Part shown: piece after piece, positions 45,201 to 53,796 of the stretch
Layout: the number at the start of each line of letters is the position of its first letter
Position numbering within the stretch: the first letter of the stretch is position 1
Assembly: GCA_025267735.1 (NCBI GenBank)
Contig: CM046299.1
Location: 14,096,232-14,160,231, forward strand
Length of the DNA: 64,000 bases
Reading direction: 5' to 3'
Source: Mactra quadrangularis
Lineage: Eukaryota; Mollusca; Bivalvia; Venerida; Mactridae
The notes under the pieces: generated by a model
The model's input: only the letters and a program-made list of their open reading frames with translations
Told to the model about the DNA's origin: nothing
The model's database searches: none
Translations under genes and position numbers: made by a program

Positions 45201-46716
45201 TACATCTGACAAGCCCGCAGTACGAGTCTCGTACCAAACTTGTAACAACTGTTACTTCTAGCATTGATACTCATTATTCAATAAAAGGGAAATAACAGCT
45301 ACGGGGAGTTTGGTCTCGTTCAGCAGTCTGATAATGTACATTGCTATACAATCGCGGCATAATTTTCACATTCTCGTACCCCCAGGTTATCAAAATTATC
45401 GATCTAACTAGAATCTTGATAGCCTCTGTGAATGAGAATGATTTTTTCATGACTCATCTCAATGAATATATTCACACAATCGGAATACCCGACTTAAAAA
45501 AAGAATCACGGACATTTTGATGCTTTAATCAGTGTATCTACTTGGTATAATCTATGCATTGATTGGTCGACACAAAGGGTGCGAGTCAACTTAAATCGAC
45601 ACAAATGTCATCTGACCTTGACACTTTGTGCTCATTCGGAACACCTCGACCTTTCATTAATGAATAATCTCGGAAGGCTTCGTGGGGGTCTATCCTGGCA
45701 GCTTGGGATTTGTGTCCCAAGTTGGATTTGAACCCAGGACCTCTCGATCCCTAAGCGCGTCCTACCACTAGAATCGTACCATCCGCTTATGATCATGAAT
45801 ATCTTGTGTAAAGTTAATCTTTTGCATGCATAGTCCGATTGAACCATCTGTATCGGAAATGTAGCGGAGAAGTTAAGAAATTTGATTTTAATGAGATTTT
45901 AATATAAAAAAATCTTACGTCTACTGCATTCATATATCTTCCAAAATTCATCGGGTGGCTTGTAACTTTGTCTACCATGGCTGTTCCATTTACTGAACGA
46001 ATCATAGTGAATGTTTGCTAAATCTCTAGAATGTGAATTCAATAGCACTGAACTGATTTATTTTAAGGCAGCCCTACAATTTGGTAATTAATTTGCTATT
46101 ATAAAACGATTCCGCTCAAATTGACTTAACATGTGAGTTTAAATTTCGTCATTTTAGTTTTTGCGATCAAAATAATTGTGACGTCGACTTGGTGACGTCA
46201 TGAAACAAACTTGAGCAATGTATTCGCATTTATATAGAGCTATTTTGCGTTTCAGCGTTCGTAAAATCAACATTTTTGACTTATTCACATCAAACAAACG
46301 TGTTAATATCCATTAACTGAAAACAAAAATACGAAGCTCAAATTAACGTGTGTATATACTGCGCGCTCAATTGAGCGAAATCGGATAAAAATCGAAAATT
46401 AATTGAGTTAAGCTACCTTAAACAACTATAATCCAGTTCTTAGCAGTGTTCTGTTATTTCATTTCGAACTCCATTCTCTTAATGTCCATATACGGATATT
46501 TCTCGTATATAAAGTTTTGTATGTAACTGATTGCACTGATCTTACGACGCCTTTGGTCGTTATGTTAAAAACAACAATTGTACGTATGACCAGAAGCGAT
46601 CATAATCATTTAAATATGTCGTTTGTATCTAATCACGCATTAATGACTGATATCGTAAATGGCGTAGTTTAGCTCGCGACTGTTCTTACCTTAGTATTAT
46701 CGAAAATTAGCCCCAT
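27244..46716 (-). CDS. AGMO: Alkylglycerol monooxygenase-like gene, copy B (complete, 12 coding exons)
   Basis: Paralogous second copy of the AGMO-like gene. Exons 5' to 3': 46690-46716, 45919-46017, 45015-45139, 44030-44181, 37327-37430, 36010-36105, 33893-34025, 33124-33209, 32152-32286, 31397-31513, 30053-30135 and 27244-27460 (stop included). They add up to 1374 nt, about 457 aa, close to the roughly 445 aa of vertebrate AGMO. Di-iron ligands are intact: H130-x3-H134, H143-x2-HH147 and H219-x2-HH223. Hydrophobic segments before the first motif, in exon 6 and in the last two exons fit a multi-pass ER enzyme. Exon 11 ends in LLDQ and exon 12 continues [11 protein letters not shown], matching the family C-terminus. 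Introns hold the LINE at 38185-43338, a VNTR, a MITE and a SINE. Amino acids differ from copy A in exons 1, 2, 4, 5, 6, 8, 9 and 10, but not in exon 7. The start codon is the weakest part of the model. Confidence 0.87.
27831..28128 (-). mobile_element. Full-length tRNA-derived SINE, copy B only
   Basis: 298 bp flanked by a perfect 13-bp target duplication, TACACTTCGGTTC (27818-27830 and 28129-28141). Copy A has the uninterrupted site near 270. On the minus strand it starts with a tRNA-like head: A box around 28099-28119 (TAGCGCAATTGGTAGCGCGC) and B box at 28055-28066 (GGTTCGAATCTC). A body follows, then an (AATA)n-type tail at 27831-27855. A young insertion. Confidence 0.93.
28370..29995 (+). 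mobile_element. Decayed CR1/jockey-like LINE reverse-transcriptase remnant, copy B
   Basis: Partner of the remnant at 620-2240 and slightly better preserved. RT pieces visible: SGFR and SQAFDQVNH (near 28660-28690), [19 protein letters not shown] (28829-28890), ETDIYADD with the catalytic Asp pair (about 28911-28940), then a 195-aa open thumb/C-terminal piece at 29176-29763 ([19 protein letters not shown]). Frameshifts and stops separate the pieces. The 3' tail ends near 29995. Confidence 0.82.
30190..30345. repeat. Minisatellite of ACGCTAAATGTCGCAA type, copy B
   Basis: Counterpart of 2445-2600, nearly identical. Confidence 0.75.
30850..31370 (+). mobile_element. Old SINE copy interrupted by a MITE (copy B)
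   Basis: Counterpart of 3136-3361. The element at 31041-31324 is inserted inside its 3' part, and the SINE resumes at about 31325 with TCTGTGTTGACACGGC. Confidence 0.6.
31041..31324. mobile_element. 284-bp MITE with CATAGGCGGATCCAG ends, copy B only
   Basis: Starts CCATAGGCGGATCCAG and ends CTGGATCCGCCCCTG, imperfect inverted termini. It is flanked by TCTGTG on both sides (31035-31040 and 31325-31330). Copy A has a single TCTGTG, so the insertion postdates the duplication. The interior has GTATAATGTGGTTGTGGTTC and is shared by the other copies of this family. Confidence 0.88.
32340..32710. repeat. About 48-bp intronic VNTR, copy B (about 7.5 units)
   Basis: Same unit as 3970-4155, expanded to about twice the length, with more homogeneous units in the middle. 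Confidence 0.88.
34225..34521. mobile_element. CATAGGCGGAT-family MITE, copy B
   Basis: Counterpart of 5657-5950, ending AATCCTGGACCAGCCCCTG. Confidence 0.75.
34557..34770. mobile_element. 214-bp insertion private to copy B
   Basis: Lies between CGAGAC and GCAGAC. Copy A reads CGAGACTTACAAGC without a break. Contents: CCTTATGTAACAGAGGCCG, CCCCTTTTGAAATTT and AAAAAGGCCCCAGGCCCCTT. I do not recognise the element; the GAC repeat at both ends suggests a short target duplication. Confidence 0.6.
37653..37707. mobile_element. 55-bp palindromic MITE of the CATTCGGAAC family, copy B
   Basis: Counterpart of 16390-16444 with a few substitutions, shared and therefore older than the duplication. Confidence 0.78.
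38456..39697 (+). CDS. LINE ORF1 protein with 2A-type motif, coiled coil and C-terminal RNA-binding-like region
   Basis: 413 aa, starting in a good context (ACCATGGG). Residues about 40-63 hold a hydrophobic stretch ([20 protein letters not shown]) resembling a signal or membrane segment. Residues 111-124 end in DIELNPGP, the 2A-type motif D-[VI]-E-x-N-P-G-P, where ribosomes release the upstream chain before the final proline. Residues about 128-235 are heptad-rich ([19 protein letters not shown] and onward), indicating a coiled coil. From about residue 240 the region beginning GSLRIFGL, followed by DARRIG and [19 protein letters not shown], resembles the RRM-plus-C-terminal part of L1-type ORF1 proteins. 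The predicted role is RNA binding and RNP assembly. It ends at a UAG in the same frame as ORF2. Confidence 0.9.
   Translation: MGTDLVLYRARIGLFAASTKQRTKPRRNSHYQKFTKGSDIHLRSFIMNIYTLIIFTSVYLVCYGHAYIINNYAVPYEPMFPSYDSSCINQFIMDNTVTMPDGQYISYSRRLLILSSDIELNPGPTEDTQLILQAISEMKNDIGHVRYEIGQVKSEVVGIKTKLQNVAIEVNSLKSDVDNMYTKQKVFDDKINNIHKHVEGLQENFECLNDDVACLSMHDEDYYERFKHIEKQLNSIESERLKGSLRIFGLCEMESETKTLKSVINDQVLSVADDTEGFNESTVSDARRIGTITDDKSRMVIIKFSNPDDKFKLFKYREVLRSRGIRISNDISYHQRQQLRDLNRRGYNGYFKGGKLVYYPKSQNQEVSGSRIFKKAARPMKPTSINNNENTPMDAATSEDLHDLTNMADQNVD
38786..38827 (+). other. 2A-type translational recoding motif inside ORF1
   Basis: Encodes [14 protein letters not shown], residues 111-124 of ORF1. All consensus residues (D117, E119, N121, P122, G123, P124) are present. 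Such motifs are known from APE-type LINEs of invertebrates. The expected products are an about 123-aa hydrophobic N-terminal piece and an about 290-aa coiled-coil/RNA-binding piece. Confidence 0.85.
39698..43153 (+). CDS. LINE ORF2: APE endonuclease - reverse transcriptase - C-terminal Cys/His motif
   Basis: The first AUG is at 39773 (1126 aa from there), but the frame is open from 39698, right after the ORF1 UAG. The first endonuclease motif, [10 protein letters not shown] with its catalytic Asn, lies before that AUG, so the functional protein must start upstream of it. Numbering from M39773: SLQETW with E20; NGDFNSR 137-143; SVIDYF; SSHLPI with H251. [30 protein letters not shown] (about 627-634), [13 protein letters not shown], and FADD with the catalytic Asp pair at 731-732. 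The C-terminus has C1051-x2-C-x8-H-x4-C1068. The predicted role is target-primed reverse transcription. No frameshift or stop interrupts it. Confidence 0.93.
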   Translation, partial: GCGQSPYTVNTSNFITWNIEGLRNKMASEEIKNILSVYDFISLQETWITNSDLIDDIFNSFTMYKCNAKPSTRGGRPLGGVLVLVRNTVNHLVKQICHNFNFGVVLVIDKSLLKSEKDILYISIYFPPDGSSFYDIVNEQAFNSLENILIENNLNDFELLLNGDFNSRTGNDTDSIGSTSNIPELSEFCGILDDDIDIPRYSSDRTVNGYGRQLLTFCKTYGCYILNGRFGKDKGVGEFTFINQIGCSVIDYFIATKTLLNYVSNFEILSFDESSHLPIVLSLYNTLNGETEVPNIENTCSSFYVLDKDNCSSYVESLTDSIVYGNLGETLNKIDDVSIPVNDIVNEIELSILQCSDNYKRKKSSRRGIRSQPWFDIQCKQAKHKSKCALKRFRSSRSINSLQEYLRLKHVYKNICRSKKYEYNKQLTNKLDTLVNNPKLFWKEIHKLCNKPRCYPNISPDTWFNHFSKLFSHDNTVSEADHILLEVPSPNHNLDDIEDILFNDPISENEILESIKSVNINKATGGELFPNHIVYGSHVLLPLFVKLFNRIFAQGEFPCKWAESIIVPLHKKDSINVPDHYRGIALLDVISKMYISILTKRVTFYVNAYEKISECQAGFRSGYSTLDNAYVLYTIVNKYLNTKGKPVYVAFIDFQKAFDSVDRGTLFEILRNNGISGNLYNAIASIYSKVKARVKTQTGYTDSFECPIGLRQGCILSPILFSCFINELYTLLCNNDIRGIQLFPSIVEIFILMFADDIGLISDTVVGLQKQLNILNNFCNYNKLHVNIGKTKIMVFKRGGRIATHEKWLYGNNPIDIVNGFTYVGVYFTNRLSLFKMSEAMALKGKKVLMQLLNSFNRLNVPYTTYFKIFDSKVSSVLLYGAELWALFNTSCCEQIHIYACKRFLNVNNHACNDVVLGDTGRLPMYIHAAKRCIKYWLRLIRLPCNRYIRLCYDMQYYFDSIGHTNWVSYVRKNLYENGYGYVWENQTVVNDKLFLKDYVQRLTDQYKQNWFTKCCENKKLSHYVNYKNTYNTEEYVLYINIKKYRKCLASFRSSSHCLMIEQGRHNGIPREYRTCLYCDADIEDEFHFVMVCPLYNHIRLKFLPANYINTKSLNSFYALMSCSNVDIVRNLAIFLYHAFETRKSFLSIYD
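44284..44664. mobile_element. Mutator-like MITE, right end lost, copy B
   Basis: The left target duplication GGTTCTGAG (44275-44283) and left terminal repeat match copy A. The right part has been replaced by a SINE piece at 44665-44838. Confidence 0.75.
44665..44838 (+). mobile_element. 5'-truncated SINE piece replacing copy A sequence
   Basis: Matches the last roughly 175 bp of the full SINE in sense orientation (GAAGTTTCCGGCCTTGTGGA, GACGCCGTAAAATGACCT). In copy A the same interval holds about 420 unrelated bases including the right end of a MITE. Here these are missing, so this is a replacement and not a simple insertion. Confidence 0.75.
44879..45000. mobile_element. 117-bp palindromic MITE, copy B
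   Basis: Counterpart of 18666-18782. The left end is intact; the right end is altered (GGCTGTAGGATGAGTTATTT). Confidence 0.6.
45690..45786 (-). mobile_element. Second tRNA-derived SINE type, copy B
   Basis: Counterpart of 19480-19575 with the same A-box and B-box-like positions and a few substitutions. Confidence 0.55.
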
Positions 46717-47140
46717 CCAAAAAATGTATACTTTACACGCTCTGAATATGAAACTATGATACCGTACGCAGGCATGCGGGGTATACTTTCGTGGATTTTG
46801 TCATGAAATAATTTCTACGGCTATTCTTCCTCATCACTAATTCTAAATCACGTATAGCAGTTGTCAGTCATTGAAGGAAGTATATATACGCTTAGTAACT
46901 TGTTAACAGCTAAATCCAGAGATTTAGCCTTTCCAGGGATGTTGAGTAGGTTGACTGTCCGCCGTAATGTTTGTTGCCGCGCAAATCTCTAGAGTTAGTA
47001 GCGGTTGTAAAAAACTATAACAGGTTGTTTTTTATATACTTTAGATATTACAAAATGGCTTATTTTCGAATTTGATTTTGTGTAAGAAATAGGTGACTAA
47101 ATATTCTACATGTATATGCACACCTTTTCGACTTATGCTA

Positions 47141-47488
47141 CAGTCCCATAAACATAAAAATAGTCTTGAGTGTACCGTACGGGCGCCGCACGATCAAGCT
47201 CCGCAAGGACCCTTACGAACTCTTGCGTACCCGTACGGACTGTTACATTTTTATCAGGGTCCCTGAGATAAGCCCAGGATACACGTATCAGTTTCAAAGT
47301 CAAATCGTGAACAAAGTCGTGGCCGAGTATGGATTAAACTTGCATACTTGCATATCTTCCGCTATGGTTCCGTACGGGTATGTTGTTTTGTGCCATGTGC
47401 GTACCGTCACCTTAATACGCAAGGCTTCCTACGGCCTATGGCTGTCTGCACGTTCGGGTCCACAACTAGCAACGATTTTATGGGACTG
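47141..47488. mobile_element. MITE with CAGTCCCATAAA ends upstream of AGMO exon 1, copy B
   Basis: Counterpart of 20922-21262 with the same terminal inverted repeats and CCGTACGG motifs. Confidence 0.7.
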
Positions 47489-48426
47489 AAGCATTAGGTT
47501 TCAACATTTTATGAAGATACCCCCCCTTAACTTTTCAAACTCGCAAAGCTACGCCTCTTGTCGTTGTGTTGCATAAGCATATTTAATCTTTGATTTGCTT
47601 AATTAATTATGATGATCTGAATTAATATTATTATTATGTTTCCCTACGGTTCAATCTTCATCTGGAACGGTTATTCCCCCTTTGTTTGAGAATTGAAAAA
47701 AATGTACTCTTCAAACGTCCCTCAGTGGTTATTTCCCTTTGATTGAAAAAAGTAGCGAAGTTTGAGGTTTGCAGAAAAGAGAGTGTTTTTCTTGTATAGC
47801 TGAATACCGTCATTTTGGCTAACTGTCCGCAAAAATTACTTTCTTCAATTGAACACTGAAGTAAAATTTGACTTAACAGAGTTAGGAATTTGGTCGTTAA
47901 AGCCCCGTTATCAAATGTATTACTATTTTGGACTATTATGAAAATAGACATTTATCTATTTCAAACACCTCTAATGAACAATATTTTTTAATTTAATGCA
48001 AATATTGCTTAAACATGTTTATGTTTTTATTGCATTTCAAAGTGAAAGTAGATCGAAACTGAAAGTAGAATTTAGCTGTCAATATTTGAAACAATAGTTT
48101 TGATCGCAGTATGTTTAAGATGAAGTCTTGGTATAGAAAAACTGCTCCAAATTACATAGTTAAGCTCTAAAACTATTTTGGATCAGGTATATTGAACATT
48201 AGCATATAAATGAATATAGTGTGCTTATATAAAAGCATCCTACTTTTTTTAGAAATAGACACTTTGTCAAACTAAAATTTAGAAAGCAGAATGGTTTGAA
48301 CAGTTTATTTTGTCTCAGAATGTTTCACGTTTGTGAAACAGTTTTCAAGTCTATAATTGTTGATTATATCTTCATAAAGTGAGTAACTCCCAGCCGCAGT
48401 TACATTCCTATTGTGGAAAAATGTAA

Positions 48427-48476
48427 CCCGGGTCGATAGCGCAGTTGGTAGCACGCCGGGATTTGGAATCTCATGT
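48427..48476 (+). mobile_element. SINE 5' head fragment at the right edge of copy B
   Basis: ACCCGGGTCGATAGCGCAGT and the following bases match the tRNA-like head and A box of the SINE at 27831-28128. The fragment stops before the B box, at GGAATCTCATG. It sits where homology between the two duplicated segments ends. Confidence 0.75.
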
Positions 48477-48490
48477 ATAATCATTTTCAG

Positions 48491-48632
48491 GACCTGCATA
48501 TTGAAAATTTGATACTGTATGCTAAACTTTTTTAATGAAACCCGCATATTGAAAATTTGAAGTCTTAAACTAAACTTTTCTGAAACGCATATTGAAAATT
48601 TTGAACTGTATACTAAACTTTTTTCGGGACAA
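48491..48632. repeat. Short tandem repeat, about 55 bp x 2.5
   Basis: GCATATTGAAAATTTGA followed by CTAAACTTTTT recurs three times just right of the copy B boundary. Confidence 0.75.
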
Positions 48633-48639
48633 CCATTGG

Positions 48640-51159
48640 TATCATAATTTCATAGAAAATACAGTGTCGGTATCAAGAGCATCTTGAAATGGTTAGAAAT
48701 ATTGGACAACAGTTGAATAGGACAGCTGCGCAGAAAAATATGTGAATGTTCTATTGTAAAGTCTTTTGTGAAAACATTATGGAGATTCGCTGCATACAGT
48801 ATACCACTGAGCTTAGACTAAGATCAAACTCGGTTATATGAAACAGAAAAACAATAAAACTCGGATAAATAAAAATCAATAACAACACAATATTGTAAAA
48901 TCAAATTACCTGAATAAGTGTATGAATTTATTTTATATCTAACAAAACTTTAAACAAATTCAAGTCATGTAACATTATCAATAGGTTCACACAAAGAGGA
49001 GTTGAAACGTAGTTATTTCTATTTTAATGTAAAATAATTCCCCCCTTATATCGTAACCCAAACCTTGTTCCTCGAATTAACGTTGATTGTATATACATAA
49101 AAATGCTTGAAATCGCCGTTTTGCCCTGTATGACATCTTCTCCTTTAGTAAAATATTCAAGGAATATGTGTCAGTGGTTTAGACTGTCCTATGTCTTTTT
49201 ATTGAATTCCTGGAATTTAGCCGTGTTTGATTCATTGTGCGGAACCTTCCGGACAGATAAAAATACATCGAATGAACAAGCGCAGTTCTTGACATTTTCC
49301 AACTGTGCACGTGAAATAGCTTTTTTATTGTAGATTATCATTTTTCGTGTCTATTTGGTCATTTAAAACTATATTAAATTTATTAGCACCCAGAAGTATT
49401 CGTTTTAAGGAAATGTTCTGCCCAAATTCCGGCAGCTAATCGAACGTTCTCGATATGAATTAATTGACTTTCCCGAAAGTAGGGAAGACAAGTTTGCATT
49501 TTTTCAAGAAATGCGAGTTTTAAAAGAATAAACTTGTTACAAAAAGTTTTGCTAACTCGTGGTGACCAGAAGCTACAGGGGTCATTCTTAGCCCCATTTG
49601 CCACTATTTAGATACCATTTACTGTCATCAGCTCTGACCTGGATTTTTTCGGACTTTAAACTTTTCCAACAGACATGAATCCTTGAACCTTTGACGATGT
49701 TAGCATTTCTATACTGAGACGAACAACTGATCGCACCTAACGGCGATTTGGTTCCACGAAGAAAATAGATCGGTTTTCATGCGTCTAAAAAGGATTTAGA
49801 AATTATTGCGCGGGTCATAGGAGACGTTCTGTTCAAATCGCTTTAATATATTGTCGGAACTATTTTTTGGATTCCGTACTTAAGGATTGATAGAGTCTGA
49901 GATTAAGTTAAATATTTTTGTTTGACTGTTAGCCTCAATCAAATAATCAAAGCACTTATAGCGATGTTAGACACGGGTTTTTGATGGAGTATATGGCTTG
50001 TACAACAAACGGAAGCGATGCAGATGACATTTCCCTTACATAAGCCAGTTTAGAAACACTTGTTCATGTATTTAAACTGCTCAAATAGCATCATATATAG
50101 TGTGCTTGTTAACGTGTGATGCGAACTATATTAATTGCACTTGTAATTATCCCTTTTATTACACGCGCGCAGCCTAATGTAATCGTCCACGGTGAATTCT
50201 AAAGAGGATTTGCTACAGCCCGATATTTAGCGTGGGGAATGATATGTCGAAAAAAACTCAAATCTAAGATACTTTTTGAAATCTGCTCAGTCAGAAAAAA
50301 CATAGTTCCAAAAGAAACGTGTATAATTCAAGCATATTTAAAAAATAGATTTTATACATTTTATACATAATAATATTACAATGTTCATTCATTAAAATTT
50401 ATTGAGTTAAATAGCGATTAATTGATCGGCGAAACAGGTTTTGAGTTTAAATAATCATCTTTATTGTCCCTTTATATTAACCTCTCACTGAAATGTTTTG
50501 TTATAAAACACGGGATTCTGCCGTTTGAGTACAAGTTAAGTTTATCAATGCACAATCAATGCGAGATAGACAAAATGTTCAAGTCGGTCGTACCAATGTA
50601 ATGGCCTATTAAAGGTGGAAAGGTAAAAAGGACATACAATATTGAAACGTATTTTCATAATTTTGCAATCTATATCAAAATCACATATTGTTTTTGTGAA
50701 TATTTGAAACAATTGATTTTTGTTCAATGCTTGCAGTACTTTGATTTATTCTGCAAAATATACAATAGAGCGTCTTACAATAATATTTTTTTAATGTGTT
50801 GCCTTCGAAATTCCGACAGAATACATTCACGTGTTGTAGATGGAAACAGGCTGATTCTTTTTTTTGATGGTGGAAATATGTCACCAGGATTTATTTCGTA
50901 GTTATGTATTAAAACATTTTTTTCTTCATGCGGCTTCATTTTTTTATATAAAATTTTGGGGTCATCTCAATAGTACATGTCACCAACATTTGCACCTATA
51001 TATGTACGTATTGTATTGTAATCATCAATGTCTGCTTCGTGTTTAGGCGATGATGGATGTAAATGATTCGGTAGAGAAGGATCTGAAATTGAAAAACACT
51101 ACATCATGTACATATATAGAGAATATCTTTTAAGTTTGGTAATCTTACAACTCAAACAC
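48640..51159. other. No gene recognised
   Basis: AT-rich DNA right of the duplication. Frames at 49103-49333 and 49383-49604 have no recognisable motif, signal peptide or splice context. Confidence 0.5.
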
Positions 51160-51169
51160 GCTTCTTAGT

Positions 51170-51519
51170 CATTCGGAACATCCTCGGCCATTCGCTACAA
51201 ATAACCTCGGACATATTTAGGCGCCATTTTGAAACTATGTAAACAAGTACACAATCGTTTAGGCGATGACTGAAGTTTCGTTTTTAATCCATAAATTTGA
51301 AATTACTCATTTCATTGGTACCGATGAACAATATTTGGTTCAATTTAAAACAAATAAATATGTTTAGACAAAGATCTGTGTGTATACTACAAGAACTATT
51401 TTGTGTAACCGTTATGTGCTTCGCCTCGCGTAGGTAGTAAAATCACCAAAATCCAGTGAAGAACCCCCACGAATCCTTCCGAGATTATTCATTCATGAAA
51501 GGTCGAGGTGTTCCGAATG
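51170..51519. mobile_element. Mutator-like MITE with 10-bp TSD
   Basis: 350 bp between GCTTCTTAGT at 51160-51169 and 51520-51529. The ends are CATTCGGAACATCCTCGGCC and the inverse of CATTCGGAACACCTCGACC. Its right third matches the segment starting at 19422 (and 45633) in inverse orientation. Confidence 0.88.
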
Positions 51520-52245
51520 GCTTCTTAGTGTACATTTTCGATATTTGTATACATGGTTCTCGATTAACGACTGAAAAAGTAGTTCGTCAAAACGGCGCAT
51601 CCAAACACAAACTCCTCACAGCGGTTACGTCACGCGTTGCTAGTTTAACAATTATCCATTTAATATTTACTTTGCGCAACATTTTGCTATTTAGGCAATT
51701 TTACGCACTTTAAGTAACCGGTGCCAGGGTAAAATTAATCTTGTTTTTTCTTCACAAATTATTTTTTCATACTACATGTATTTATTTTTTCCCTTTATGT
51801 ACTTTGAACATCATATTTTACTAAAAGAAGACTAAATTTATTGAAAATATATAAATGTAAAAGAAAAGATGAAAAAAGTTTTTTCGGCTTTCTGAGGGAC
51901 GAATTTACTTGTGATGGCAGTGGTTATTGATTTGATAAAGGGAAATAACCGCTCTGGGGAGTTTGATACAAACAGTGAAAATAACTAATTTAAATATGGT
52001 ACAAATGTATATCGATTTTTATTTCACCGATAAATCCCGGTATTCCACTGGAAAAGCATATAATAAAGTGTTTTATATAATATATTTCATTTTTTTGTTA
52101 CAAGCATGAAATTGTCACATTTCTTTGATTCTTTTGGTTGAGTTTAATGCAGTAGCACCACAATGTGTAGGTCAGTCAACCTACTTTCCGTCTGGAGAGG
52201 CTGAATCTCTAGATTTAGCTGTTTTCCAGTTACTAGATGCAATCT

Positions 52246-52738
52246 TATGGAACGCCATTCTGCCATGCGAATAGCTATTCTGCTATGAGAATTGCTATTT
52301 GCGAAATGACAAATGCGAAATGACATTTGCTAATGATTATTGCGAAATGCTTATTGGCACAAGGTTATTTTAGAACAATTTCAGCCATTAATCAGACCGC
52401 TGTCTCCCAGGAAGTAGGTAGTATCATTAGCAAATGTCATTTCGCAAACTGCATTTCGCATTAATCATTAGTAAATGTCATTAAGCAAATTGCAAGTGGC
52501 ATGGCAGAATGGCTTTCCATAAATTTGTATGTATCATTTTATCAAAGAATAAAAGATACATGCTTCAATTTGCTGGTCATCAATTGTAAGAAGCGCATAC
52601 AGTATAGTAATGACATTTCGCAAATTGCATTTCACAATAATTATTAGCAAATGTCATTTCGCAAACTGCATTTCGCATTTATCATTAGCAAATGTCATTT
52701 AGCAAATTGCAATTGGCATGGCAGAATAGCTTTCCATA
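52246..52738. mobile_element. Foldback element FB2 (TIR TATGGAA, TSD CAATCT)
   Basis: 493 bp between 6-bp direct repeats CAATCT (52240-52245 and 52739-52744). The left end is TATGGAACGCCATTCTGCCA, and the right end is the inverse of TATGGAAAGCTATTCTGCCA. The interior is built of about 18-bp units around GCAAATGTCATTTCGCAA in both orientations. A further internal copy of the right end lies near 52497-52524. Same terminal sequence and target-duplication length as FB1. Confidence 0.85.
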
Positions 52739-52744
52739 CAATCT

Positions 52745-53796
52745 TAAGTCAGTGAATGACAATTGCTTAAGATAATTTATTTAAAAAAAACAACCTAAGT
52801 TGAATACAATTAAATCGAAGCGTACGACTCGTGGTACCATATTACATGACGTTTTCTTATTGCCTACCTCACGACTATCGTATGTCCGCAATACTAAAAC
52901 GTTCGACACTATTCAATATTTTTCTCATGTATTACTTTTGTATTTTGAGTAATAAAAGTATTTTTCTGTCCTGTTCTGTTCATTAACAATCGCAGGAGTC
53001 AGTACGGTCTTTAAGACAGCCACAAACGTATTTACACCACCGATGCCGTAATCGACGGAGCATGTTCATTTCTTTTAAATATTTGAGCAATATGTTTTGT
53101 TTCTGGGTACTAACGATAGTCGCCATTGTCGGTTATCCCACGATACATAACTTCACTATGCTGCGTTATGTACCGTGGGCCATTCATTAGGGAAGATCTT
53201 GTAATCATGAATATTTAATGAGGTAGTTTCATTTGTTCCTCTAGGAAACTAATGCGGAAAACTAGCCAATGAAATTACGTTTTACATGTATATCTAAGGT
53301 TTGGTTAACCATTCAAAATGAGAAATAAACATCCCGGTATGACGTCATTGTTATTGAAGAGTATTTAATTGTAACATGCGATTTCATTAGAAGAAGACTG
53401 GTCTCCCCTGCCTCATGCATATTCATGAAAACGAGTTTTTTGCCAGTCAAAATTGCCCACGGTACGTGTGAAGTGTAACGGAATGAAGTACTGTGGTTTC
53501 CGACGATGAACAGTGGCTCGTCACGCGGTCGAGCTAAAATTAAAAAAAAACGTATGTTTTTTTTCTCTATTGTATATACAATGTACTACAGTCCAAAAAG
53601 AGGATAAAAATGTTTCAACAGTTTATAGCATAGACAAATATTCCAAAAAAAATTTTTTTTATAATATGCTGAAAGCTTTAAACTCTTTGAAGCGTTAGGC
53701 TAAGTCTTTGCAATTTCAATTTGATGATTATATACGAGTATAGAGAGTTTAGAAAAATTCATTTTGTAAGATTCATTCCGTATCGAAACAAGTTCC
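52745..53796. other. No gene recognised; possible 3' side of the neuropeptide-like gene
   Basis: Contains the CCCACGATACATAAC hairpin and ordinary AT-rich sequence. Downstream exons or the 3' UTR of the minus-strand ORF at 53797-54096 would lie here, but I could not identify them. Confidence 0.4.
53137..53179. repeat. 15-bp inverted repeat (CCCACGATACATAAC)
   Basis: CCCACGATACATAAC faces GTTATGTACCGTGGG with one mismatch across 13 nt. A related GCCCACGGTACGTG lies at about 53455, which might be the far end of a small element. Confidence 0.55.

Larger units (their letters stand above)
23479..48420. repeat. Tandem segmental duplication, copy B
   Basis: Direct-orientation partner of copy A. 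Sequence from 27551 to about 48405 matches 1-23476. The part 23479-27550, with the last AGMO exon, should match sequence left of the window if the duplication is a simple tandem; that is inference. Copy B-specific insertions are 27831-28128 (SINE), 31041-31324 (MITE), 34557-34770, about 35827-35931, 38185-43338 (LINE) and 44665-44838 (SINE piece replacing copy A sequence). Confidence 0.85.
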
